Shown: positions 1 to 5,257, counted from the stretch's first letter. The stretch: 7,812 bases of DNA from an uncultured Verrucomicrobiae bacterium (GCA_937927265.1 CALBCO010000266.1:1-7812); one strand, 5' to 3'. Translations and numbers: made by a program. Notes: generated by a model not told the origin, from the sequence alone.

Positions 1-418
1 TGCGGCGCGAATTTGCCGCACGCAAGGGGGGCTTCTGCACTACACGCGTCTTGGTGCCGAGCGACCGCGTCGCCGCAACGACTTACACCTCTGAGCCCGC
101 CAAACTTTCCAATATTTCACCAATGGCTGACGAACTTGGGCTAGCTGTTCTGTATTACAAGCGAGTTTGGGCGAGCGACTTCGTTTTGCAAGGACTTATA
201 CCGCTGCTGCAGCGCGAAATCACAACTTGCATCTTTCATATCTATACTACACGTGTAGTATAGATGTGAAATCTGGTATACCTTTGACCACGTCAATCGT
301 TACAATGCAAATAGGTTGACGGAGTGAATGGGAGGACAGTAACGCAGGGCGACCCTTGCCCAATAAATCTTGTCTTGGTAGCGAGGCGACGGTCAGCCAA
401 GATCAGTATTTTCTAAGG
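1..418. other. Gene-free leader region
   Basis: I see no gene here that I can support. One + strand frame is open from the window edge to a stop at 261-263 (about 86 codons, reading into the palindrome at 234-271). Its translation shows no family motif, has no convincing start or ribosome binding site, and ends inside the inverted repeat. It could be the degraded end of an upstream gene. Base composition is visibly more AT-rich than the ars genes, notably around 225-315. Besides the palindrome, the stretch contains one copy of the 11-mer TCAATCGTTAC at 293-303, which recurs further downstream. Confidence 0.4.
234..271. repeat. 38-nt near-perfect palindrome
   Basis: Bases 240-265 are a perfect 26-nt palindrome centred between 252 and 253, with core ACTACACGTGTAGT. 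The symmetry continues to 234 and 271 with a single exception (T239 against G266), giving 19-bp arms with no loop. No T-run follows, so it is not a standard intrinsic terminator. The loop-free dyad fits a dimeric regulator operator or a cruciform, recombination or element-end site. No gene with a clear start lies immediately on either side, so its partner is unknown. Confidence 0.75.
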
Positions 419-513
419 GTTTCCTCAATCCTGACTCATTAACGCGAGGAGGACCTGAATGAATGAGGGGCGATGGTCTTTCGACTCGCCTCACGCCTGC
501 CACGCACCGCCAC

Positions 514-545
514 CCAAAGCGCCGCTGACGCCGCTCACTCCAAAA
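514..545 (-). repeat. Stem-loop repeat, copy A
   Basis: Read on the minus strand this begins TTTTGGAGTG, followed by a GC-rich stem-loop and TTTGG. It matches 29 of 32 positions of the copy at 7190-7221, which lies on the opposite strand. Its stem is imperfect, with one mismatch in 7 pairs under the best pairing (518-524 with 529-535). Together with the facing copy at 587-618 it makes an inverted pair around a GC-rich core. Confidence 0.6.
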
Positions 546-586
546 CTGTTCAGGCCCCTGCGGGGCTTGGGGCCGACGCGCCAGCG

Positions 587-618
587 TCTTGGAGTGCGGT
601 GCAACAGCACCGCTTTCC
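587..618 (+). repeat. Stem-loop repeat, copy C
   Basis: This has the same architecture as the copy at 7190-7221: TCTTGGAGT, then a perfect 7-bp stem GCGGTGC/GCACCGC (596-602 with 607-613), loop AACA, then TTT. Two stem pairs differ from the 7190 copy by changes on both sides (C-G to G-C and C-G to T-A), so pairing is kept while sequence changes. About 24 of 32 positions match overall. Confidence 0.55.
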
Positions 619-631
619 CGTCGGTCCACTT

Positions 632-737
632 CCGGAGACGATGGTCTCCGGGCGATTCACGCAGGTCGAGGCACAGACAAGAATGTCTGTGCCGCCGTCA
701 ACGTCTGACGGAAAGCGTGGTGTCGGCAATCATGCCG
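632..737 (+). repeat. Run of four short hairpins
   Basis: Four consecutive stem-loops occur in about 105 nt. CCGGAGAC/GTCTCCGG (632-639 with 644-651) has loop GATG. GGCACAGAC/GTCTGTGCC (670-678 with 685-693) has loop AAGAAT. CCGTCA/TGACGG (695-700 with 706-711) has a 5-nt loop. CGGCA/TGCCG (724-728 with 733-737) has loop ATCA. All stems are perfect. The second resembles, from memory, a dispersed hairpin of Verrucomicrobia-like genomes. The run could be part of a repeat element or a structured RNA. No promoter was recognised directly upstream. Confidence 0.55.
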
Positions 738-1038
738 CTCATCGTCCAGAGGCAGGGGAAATGGAAGAGTTTGTCGTTCGATTCGATGTCCGGCGTAAAA
801 GTCGGGTGACTCATGTCTCATGATGACTGGCCGCTGGGAAACCGTTCACCCAAAAGTGAAACTTTCAGTGGCGCGCTCATGATTCAGGTCCTCAATCGTT
901 ACGAGCAAACGTAACTTGACAGAATTTCCCTCTTGAGAACTCGGATCGAAGTCTGTTTCGCTGTCGTTAAGCAATTCATCAAAATCACCGCTCCAGGCGT
1001 ATCGTAACGATTGAGGGAACATCCTTTTTGCGGGTTCA

Positions 1039-1066
1039 TTGACATCTCGACTGGGTGACATATCAT
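1039..1066 (+). promoter_or_regulatory. Promoter of arsC-arsM
   Basis: TTGACA at 1039-1044 is a perfect -35 box. After a 16-nt spacer comes TATCAT at 1061-1066, one mismatch from the -10 consensus. Transcription would start near 1072-1074, right on the GTG start codon of arsC at 1073. The hexamer TGACAT is directly repeated with a 16-nt period (1040-1045 and 1056-1061), overlapping -35 and -10, and might be a regulator half-site. Confidence 0.65.
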
Positions 1067-1072
1067 GCTCGT

Positions 1073-1492
1073 GTGAAACCACGTGTCCTCTTTCTCTGCA
1101 CCGGCAATTCCTGCCGCAGTCACATGGCCGAAGGTTGGCTCCGCCATCTCGCCGGCGACCGCTTTGAAGCGCTCAGTGCCGGGGCCAAGCCGGCCGGTTA
1201 CGTTCACCCACTCGCCATCAAGGCGATGGCGGAAGTGGGCGTGGACATCTCCCTACACCGGTCGAAATCCATTGATGAGTTTGCCGGACAACCGCTCGAT
1301 CTGTTGGTCACGGTCTGCGATCACGCCCGCGAGTCCTGTCCGATGTACACCGGCGCGAAGCGGCAGGTGCACTGGGGGTTCGATGACCCGGCCCACGCGA
1401 CCGGTACTGATGACGAGAAACTGGCGGTGTTTCGTCGCGTGCGCGACGAGATCCGGCAACGAATCCAGGCCTTCTTGGAGACCGGCCAATGA
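1073..1492 (+). CDS. arsC: Arsenate reductase, thioredoxin-coupled LMW-PTP type
   Basis: Cytoplasmic enzyme reducing arsenate to arsenite, using a cysteine relay regenerated by thioredoxin. The 139-residue protein has the low-molecular-weight phosphatase P-loop near the N-terminus (LCTGNSCRS, catalytic Cys9). The two relay cysteines are Cys82 and Cys89 in VCDHARESCP, at the same spacing as in the staphylococcal enzyme. The general-acid Asp lies in FDDPA around 104-105. Length is normal for the family. I chose GTG at 1073 because MKPRVLFLCTGNSCRS matches family starts and the predicted transcript begins there. An in-frame GTG at 1055 lies between -35 and -10 and would not be transcribed. No Shine-Dalgarno is visible, consistent with leaderless translation. 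The stop overlaps the arsM start (ATGA), so the two are translationally coupled. Confidence 0.93.
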   Translation: MKPRVLFLCTGNSCRSHMAEGWLRHLAGDRFEALSAGAKPAGYVHPLAIKAMAEVGVDISLHRSKSIDEFAGQPLDLLVTVCDHARESCPMYTGAKRQVHWGFDDPAHATGTDDEKLAVFRRVRDEIRQRIQAFLETGQ

Positions 1493-2301
1493 AAGACAAA
1501 GAATCAGTCCGGCAAGCTGTTCGTGCGGGCTACGGCGCAATTGCGCGCGACGGCGGTTCTTGCTGCGGTGCGGGGTGCGGTTGTGGCGGCGGCAATCTGG
1601 CGACGCAGATCGGGTACTCGACGGCAGAACTAAAAGAGTTGCCGGCGGGAGCGGACATGGGATTGTCGTGCGGCAATCCGACAGCGCTGGCTTCACTGAA
1701 GCCGGGCGAGGTCGTGCTCGACTTGGGCAGCGGCGGCGGGCTCGATATGTTTCTTGCCGGGCGCAAAGTCGGGAAGCGGGGCCGGGTGATTGGCGTGGAC
1801 ATGACGCCGGAGATGATCGCCAAGGCACGGCGCAATATCCCCGCGTCCGGCCTAGCCAACGTGGAGTTCCGCCTCGGCGAGATCGAGCATCTGCCGGTCG
1901 CAGACGCATCGGTGGACGTGGTGATTTCCAATTGCGTGATTAACCTGTCGCCGGACAAACCGCAAGTGTGGCGCGAGATTGCCCGCGTGCTCAAGCCGGG
2001 CGGGCGCGTGGCGGTGTCGGATTTGGCGTTGTTGAAGCCGTTGCCGGCTGGAGTGACCAAGATGGTGGAAGCTTTGGTGGGTTGCGTAGCCGGGGCGGCG
2101 CTGGTGAAGGACACCCGGCGCATGTTGCGGGCGGCCGGGTTGACCGACATCCGGCTCACGGCGAAACCGGATTATGTGCGGGCGATGACTGGGTTCAACG
2201 ACCCGTTGTACCGAAAAATTGTCTGGCATCTGCCGTCCGGCCAGCAACTCAGCGACTATATTACGAGTCTGGAAGTGACGGCGCGCAAACCGAGGAGATG
2301 A
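1489..2301 (+). CDS. arsM: Arsenite S-adenosylmethionine methyltransferase
   Basis: Methylates arsenite using S-adenosylmethionine, giving methylated and eventually volatile arsenicals; cytoplasmic. The 270-residue protein has the Rossmann SAM-binding motif I VVLDLGSGGGLD at 75-86 and the acidic end of strand 2 in GVDMTPEM (102-109). Three cysteines match the family's As(III)-binding set: Cys61 in GLSCGNP, Cys149 in ISNCVINL and Cys199 in VGCVAGA. The N-terminal segment 24-35 is Cys/Gly-rich (SCCGAGCGCGGG), as in many bacterial ArsM. The ATG at 1489 overlaps the arsC stop by 4 nt, with GGAG at 1477-1480 as ribosome binding site. Placing arsM directly after arsC makes product and substrate successive steps: reduce, then methylate. 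About 120 nt with no clear gene separate it from the next promoter. Confidence 0.93.
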   Translation: MKDKESVRQAVRAGYGAIARDGGSCCGAGCGCGGGNLATQIGYSTAELKELPAGADMGLSCGNPTALASLKPGEVVLDLGSGGGLDMFLAGRKVGKRGRVIGVDMTPEMIAKARRNIPASGLANVEFRLGEIEHLPVADASVDVVISNCVINLSPDKPQVWREIARVLKPGGRVAVSDLALLKPLPAGVTKMVEALVGCVAGAALVKDTRRMLRAAGLTDIRLTAKPDYVRAMTGFNDPLYRKIVWHLPSGQQLSDYITSLEVTARKPRR

Positions 2302-2423
2302 ACCTGATCCCCGTTAAGCCGCGGGGTGGGGATGAAGCCGGCAACAAGAACCACTACCTGACCAAGCGGTCAACGTTGCACACATAGATCAAACCGTAAC
2401 GGCCAACGATAACAAGAATGGTG

Positions 2424-2451
2424 TTGACAGGCTTTCTTCGTCCTCTATATT
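2424..2451 (+). promoter_or_regulatory. Promoter of the arsR-acr3 unit
   Basis: TTGACA at 2424-2429 and TATATT at 2446-2451 are separated by 16 nt. Predicted transcription start near 2457-2459 leaves only about 10-12 nt before the arsR ATG at 2469, with no Shine-Dalgarno. The -10 box lies inside a perfect dyad, as expected for an autoregulated ArsR gene. Confidence 0.65.
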
Positions 2452-2470
2452 TCGCCAATCATCGAAATAT
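2447..2470. promoter_or_regulatory. Candidate ArsR operator dyad
   Basis: ATATTTCG at 2447-2454 is mirrored perfectly by CGAAATAT at 2463-2470 around an 8-nt centre. One arm covers the -10 box and the other reaches the first two bases of the start codon. A bound ArsR dimer would therefore block polymerase at the promoter. Part of the right arm, ATCGAAATATG, is echoed as ATCGGAATATG at the start of the second arsR (7333-7342). Assignment to ArsR is inference from position. Confidence 0.55.
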
Positions 2471-2849
2471 GAACCGGCCCATGAATTCCATTGTGGCGGT
2501 GTTGAAGGCGCTGAGCGACCCGAACCGATTGCGCGCGCTGTACGCGCTGCGCCTGGGCGAACTCTGCGTCTGCCAGTTGATCGCCCTGCTGGAGTTGGCG
2601 CCCTCCACGGTCTCCAAACACCTGACGATCTTGCGCAGCGCGCGCCTGATCGAAAGCCGCAAGGAAGGGCGTTGGATTCATTACCGGCTGTCGAAAGCAT
2701 CGCCCATGAGCAAGGTCGTGGCCTTGTTGTTCGACGAACTCGAACAAACCACGGAAATGGCCGACGACGAGAAGCGGCTGCAACAAATCTACAGCGAGAA
2801 GGTGGAAACACTTTGCCGCCGGCTGTTTTGCAAACCGGGACGCTGTTAA
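2469..2849 (+). CDS. arsR: ArsR-family As(III)-responsive repressor
   Basis: Dimeric winged-helix repressor that leaves DNA when it binds As(III) and probably controls its own unit. The 126-residue protein has the ArsR sensor motif ELCVCQL with Cys33 and Cys35 in helix 3, the CVC pair of arsenic-type ArsR. The helix-turn-helix follows (STVSKHLTILRSARLIESRK, about 46-65), then the wing GRWIHYRL (68-74). The C-terminal tail holds three more cysteines (Cys116, Cys121, Cys126), which most ArsR lack and which could be additional thiol ligands. ATG 2469 is the first start after the promoter; ATG 2481 (MNSIV) is a possible alternative. Neither has a Shine-Dalgarno. The next gene starts 18 nt after the stop, so they are co-transcribed. 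Confidence 0.92.
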   Translation: MNRPMNSIVAVLKALSDPNRLRALYALRLGELCVCQLIALLELAPSTVSKHLTILRSARLIESRKEGRWIHYRLSKASPMSKVVALLFDELEQTTEMADDEKRLQQIYSEKVETLCRRLFCKPGRC

Positions 2850-2867
2850 CTGCACAGGAGTCATCCA

Positions 2868-3140
2868 ATGAACCGTCAACTTGATGAACAAATGAAGGAA
2901 TTGATCGCGATTGGCGCATCCATCGCGGCGCATTGCCAGCCTTGTCTGACCTATCATCTGGCGAAGGCACAGGAGTTGGGAATTGACGCCACGCAGATTC
3001 GCGCCGCCATGGACGTTGGCCACATGGTGGAAAAAGGCGCGATGTCCGCCATGCAATCGTTTGCGAAGACTGCGTTTCAAGCACCGGCCGGCAGCGGCGC
3101 GGCTTGTTGCAGTCCGGGCGCCAAAAGCTGTTGTTGTTGA
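2868..3140 (+). CDS. AhpD/CMD-like CxxC protein with Cys-rich tail
   Basis: Small member of the carboxymuconolactone decarboxylase/AhpD fold. Known members with this motif are thiol peroxidases or disulfide reductants. The 90-residue protein has Glu11, Cys23, Cys26 and His30 at the AhpD spacing (E-x11-CxxC-x3-H; here HCQPCLTYH), so the redox centre appears intact. The rest of the domain runs to about residue 70. The last dozen residues form an unusual tail, ACCSPGAKSCCC, with five cysteines, recalling metal-binding tails such as that of ArsD. AGGAG at 2856-2860 gives a 7-nt spacing to the ATG. Lying between arsR and acr3, it probably acts in arsenic-linked thiol chemistry, for example as a reductant or As(III) carrier. 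That role is inferred. Confidence 0.82.
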   Translation: MNRQLDEQMKELIAIGASIAAHCQPCLTYHLAKAQELGIDATQIRAAMDVGHMVEKGAMSAMQSFAKTAFQAPAGSGAACCSPGAKSCCC

Positions 3141-3167
3141 AGCTCACAACCAAAAGAAAGATGCCCC

Positions 3168-3800
3168 ATGAACCCATCGAATGAAGAACAAAAACCGGCC
3201 GACAATATGGAATTGCTGAAACAACAAGCTGCCGAATGCGGCGCGGGCTGTGCCTGTCACGCGGGCGGCACACCGGGAAAGGCGCGCTGGGTGGTGGGTG
3301 TCATTGTGCTCATTGCCGCCGGAGTCTTGGTGGCGCGAGCCGTCGTCAAGAACGGATCAGAAACAACGGCGAAGCCCGCCTCTGGATTTGCCGTTGCGGT
3401 TGCTGCAGAGAAACCGGCAACCAATACAGCATCGACCGTGGCCGCCAAAGAGATCGGCGGGCTGGCCGAACTGAACACAGTCGCTGCTAGTCTGGATGTC
3501 GTGTTTGTGTTTCTGCCCGGCAAGGCCGGCGCGGTCCCCAACGCCACAATGACGCAAGTTCAGGACGTGGCGCGCAAGATTGAAACGCAAGCCGGCGCCA
3601 AAATCGGCGTGTTCTCGCTGAAAACGAGCGCGCCTAAATATGAACAAATCGCGGAGCCACTGTCCCTGCCGGGTGTGCTTACACTTGTGAAAGGTGGAGG
3701 AATGGTTCCTGTCACGGGAGAAATCACGGAGACCAAACTGATTCAGGCTTTCGCGCGCGCCTCGAGCGCCGGCGGGTGCGGACCACGCGGGTGCAACTAG
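3168..3800 (+). CDS. Membrane-anchored thioredoxin-like protein, Cys-rich ends
   Basis: I do not recognise a named family. The 210-residue protein has a hydrophilic N-terminus with three cysteines (CGAGCACH, Cys24/28/30), then one membrane segment at about 41-60 (WVVGVIVLIAAGVLVARAVV). An Ala/Thr/Lys-rich linker follows to about 95. The C-terminal domain (about 98-200) has a thioredoxin-like order: strand DVVFVFLPG, helix, strand AKIGVFSL, then SLPGVLTLVKGG resembling the cis-Pro strand, then a GEITETKLIQAF helix. The CxxC normally after the first strand is missing. The protein ends GGCGPRGCN with two more cysteines. By the positive-inside rule the charged pattern is ambiguous, so topology is uncertain. 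It starts 27 nt after the CMD gene with only a weak ribosome site. Its position suggests an arsenic chaperone or thiol relay next to Acr3. This is hypothesis. Confidence 0.8.
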   Translation: MNPSNEEQKPADNMELLKQQAAECGAGCACHAGGTPGKARWVVGVIVLIAAGVLVARAVVKNGSETTAKPASGFAVAVAAEKPATNTASTVAAKEIGGLAELNTVAASLDVVFVFLPGKAGAVPNATMTQVQDVARKIETQAGAKIGVFSLKTSAPKYEQIAEPLSLPGVLTLVKGGGMVPVTGEITETKLIQAFARASSAGGCGPRGCN

Positions 3801-3809
3801 GAAATCGCG

Positions 3810-4100
3810 ATGACCGAGTTGTTACAATGGACGATGGACACGCTGCAAGCGGCCAGCACGGGAGCGGCGGCGTTGCAGGACGACCTGCGACGTGCCTGTA
3901 TCGAACCGTTTGTGTGGGGCATCAATCAGAGTTTTGCCAGAAGCGGCTCGCGCGATCCGTTGCTCGTGGCGCGCGGCGCGGACGAAGCGCCGTATATCCG
4001 GGAGGTTTGCGAGCGGTTTTCCCAGCGCACCGCGATTGTGTCGTGGGTCGCCGAAGAACCGGCCGGCTCCGGCAAACTGCAACAACTGTTCACGAAATAA
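3810..4100 (+). CDS. ArsA ATPase C-terminal fragment (orphan domain)
   Basis: The 96 residues align by eye only with the extreme C-terminal end of ArsA, the ATPase that energises arsenite pumps. Shared segments are DDLRRACIEPFVWGINQSF (about 24-42), SRDPLLVARGADE (47-59) and RTAIVSWVAEEPAGSGKLQQL (73-93). Full ArsA has about 570-590 residues with two P-loops. Here there is no P-loop, no switch region and no DTAPTGHT signature, so it cannot be an ATPase alone. Yet it has an ATG with AGGA at 3799-3802, sits in a tight operon and its frame is intact. It may be a decayed arsA left by an internal deletion, or a retained standalone domain. It lies in the same reading frame as the upstream gene, separated by one TAG and three codons. 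Confidence 0.8.
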   Translation: MTELLQWTMDTLQAASTGAAALQDDLRRACIEPFVWGINQSFARSGSRDPLLVARGADEAPYIREVCERFSQRTAIVSWVAEEPAGSGKLQQLFTK

Positions 4101-4124
4101 ATCAACTCAACCCCAATAAACACC

Positions 4125-5246
4125 ATGAAAGAAAGCATCACCAAAAAACTGTCGTTTCTAGACCGGTATCTGACGCTGTGGATTTTCCTCGCGATGGGCA
4201 TCGGCGTCGGCACCGGCTATCTCGTGCCGGGCGTCGAAGGATTCATCCACAAGTTTCAGGTCGGCACGACGAACATCCCCATCGCCATCGGGCTGATCCT
4301 GATGATGTATCCGCCGCTGGCGAAAGTGAAGTACGAGGAACTCGGCGACGTGTTCCGCAATTGGAAAGTGCTCGGCCTCTCGCTGGTGCAGAACTGGGTG
4401 ATCGGCCCGATCCTGATGTTCTTCGTGGCGATCCTGTTCTTGCGCGGCTACCCGGAATACATGGTCGGCCTGATCATGATCGGCTTGGCGCGGTGCATTG
4501 CGATGGTGATCGTCTGGAACGAACTCGCCAAAGGCGACACCGAGTATTGCGCCGGGCTGGTGGCGTTCAACAGCGTGTTTCAGGTGTTGTTCTACAGCGT
4601 CTATGCGTGGGTGTTCATCACGATCTTGCCGCCGCTGTTCGGCTTGAGCGGTAGCGTGGTGAAAGTGACGATGGGGCAGATTGCCGAGAGCGTGTTCATC
4701 TATCTCGGCATCCCCTTCATTGCCGGCATCCTCAGCCGGATCATCGGGTTGAAGTGGAAAGGCCGGGAATGGTACGAGCGGGTGTTTATCCCCAAGATCA
4801 GCCCGATCACGCTGATTGCGTTGCTGTTCACGATTCTGGTGATGTTCAGTCTCAAAGGCGAACTCATCGTGAAGATTCCGCTCGACGTGGTACGCATCGC
4901 CGTGCCGCTGTTGATTTACTTCGTCGTAATGTTCCTCATCAGCTTCTGGCTCGGCAAAAAGATGGGCGCGGATTATTCGAAAACCACGACGCTCTCGTTC
5001 ACGGCCGCCAGCAACAACTTCGAGTTGGCCATCGCCGTGGCGGTGGCGGTGTTCGGCATTAATTCCGGTGCCGCCTTCGCTGCCGTCATCGGCCCGCTGG
5101 TCGAAGTGCCGGTGTTGATCGGGCTGGTCAACGTCGCGCTGTTCTTCCAACGCCGGTATTTCGGCCACGAGGTGCCGCCCGTTGACGAAACAATCATCGC
5201 CGCCGGTCAGGAAGCCTGCCCGGCCCCGAAAACCCTCAACCGCTAA
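4125..5246 (+). CDS. acr3: Acr3-family arsenite efflux permease
   Basis: Inner-membrane exporter of arsenite, of the Acr3 (BART superfamily) class and unrelated to ArsB. At 373 residues it has the usual length and about ten membrane segments (roughly 15-34, 49-64, 84-107, 113-131, 143-171, 184-206, 225-243, 255-276, 297-312, 316-343). The essential cysteine is Cys124 in GLARCIAMVIVWNELAKGD. The conserved glutamate is Glu327 in GPLVEVPVLIGLV. The TAASNNFELAIAVA segment (293-306) is also family-typical. The N-terminus and the tail after about 345 are hydrophilic. No Shine-Dalgarno precedes ATG 4125; the preceding bases are A/C-rich, so it may rely on coupling with upstream genes. Without a full ArsA it should work as a secondary, proton-motive-force-driven exporter, as Acr3 generally does. 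Confidence 0.95.
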   Translation: MKESITKKLSFLDRYLTLWIFLAMGIGVGTGYLVPGVEGFIHKFQVGTTNIPIAIGLILMMYPPLAKVKYEELGDVFRNWKVLGLSLVQNWVIGPILMFFVAILFLRGYPEYMVGLIMIGLARCIAMVIVWNELAKGDTEYCAGLVAFNSVFQVLFYSVYAWVFITILPPLFGLSGSVVKVTMGQIAESVFIYLGIPFIAGILSRIIGLKWKGREWYERVFIPKISPITLIALLFTILVMFSLKGELIVKIPLDVVRIAVPLLIYFVVMFLISFWLGKKMGADYSKTTTLSFTAASNNFELAIAVAVAVFGINSGAAFAAVIGPLVEVPVLIGLVNVALFFQRRYFGHEVPPVDETIIAAGQEACPAPKTLNR

Positions 5247-5257
5247 GGAGGTCCACC

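Larger units (their letters stand above)
419..1020. repeat. Composite segment with nested inverted ends
   Basis: The outer ends pair: 419-430 (GTTTCCTCAATC) with 1009-1020, 11 of 12 positions. A second nested pair is perfect over 12 bp: GAGGACCTGAAT at 449-460 with ATTCAGGTCCTC at 882-893. It extends inward by ATGAG/CTCAT (463-467 with 876-880) after a small bulge. The right end carries a further 15-bp perfect inverted repeat, CCTCAATCGTTACGA at 890-904 against 1002-1016. I see no transposase and no obvious target-site duplication. Two overlapping 116-codon frames (from 459 and 473) run through hairpin repeats and look like chance frames. The likeliest identity is a non-autonomous or degenerate repeat element inserted just upstream of arsC. 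The limits are inferred from symmetry alone. Confidence 0.45.

Noticed and set aside
39..46. ACTACACG shared with the palindrome core (246-253) as a possible second half-site
   Set aside because: Only 8 bases with no symmetry around it; chance is sufficient.
51..263. 70-codon + strand frame from a TTG, open back to the window edge
   Set aside because: No recognisable motif, no convincing start or ribosome site, and it ends inside the palindrome. At most the degraded end of an unseen upstream gene.
459..823. Two overlapping 116-codon + strand frames through the hairpin region
   Set aside because: Both read through repeats and palindromes in different frames. Their Arg/Ser/Pro-rich products look like translated repeats, not proteins.
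846..1082. 78-codon minus strand frame (plausible-looking acidic sequence)
   Set aside because: It overlaps the arsC promoter and start and runs through both arms of the 15-bp inverted repeat. No family motif.
1253..1909. 218-codon minus strand frame across arsC and arsM
   Set aside because: Antisense shadow of GC-rich genes with strong motifs on the + strand.
2307..2333. ATCCCC/GGGGAT hairpin after arsM as a terminator
   Set aside because: Only 6 bp with a 15-nt loop and no T-run, so not convincing.
2298..2387. 29-codon frame overlapping the arsM stop as ATGA
   Set aside because: The upstream GGAG touches the ATG, leaving no spacing. No motif in the product; most likely chance.
4158..5168. 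336-codon minus strand frame opposite acr3
   Set aside because: Asp/Glu/His/Gln-rich product typical of the antisense of a membrane-protein gene. acr3 on the + strand is unambiguous.
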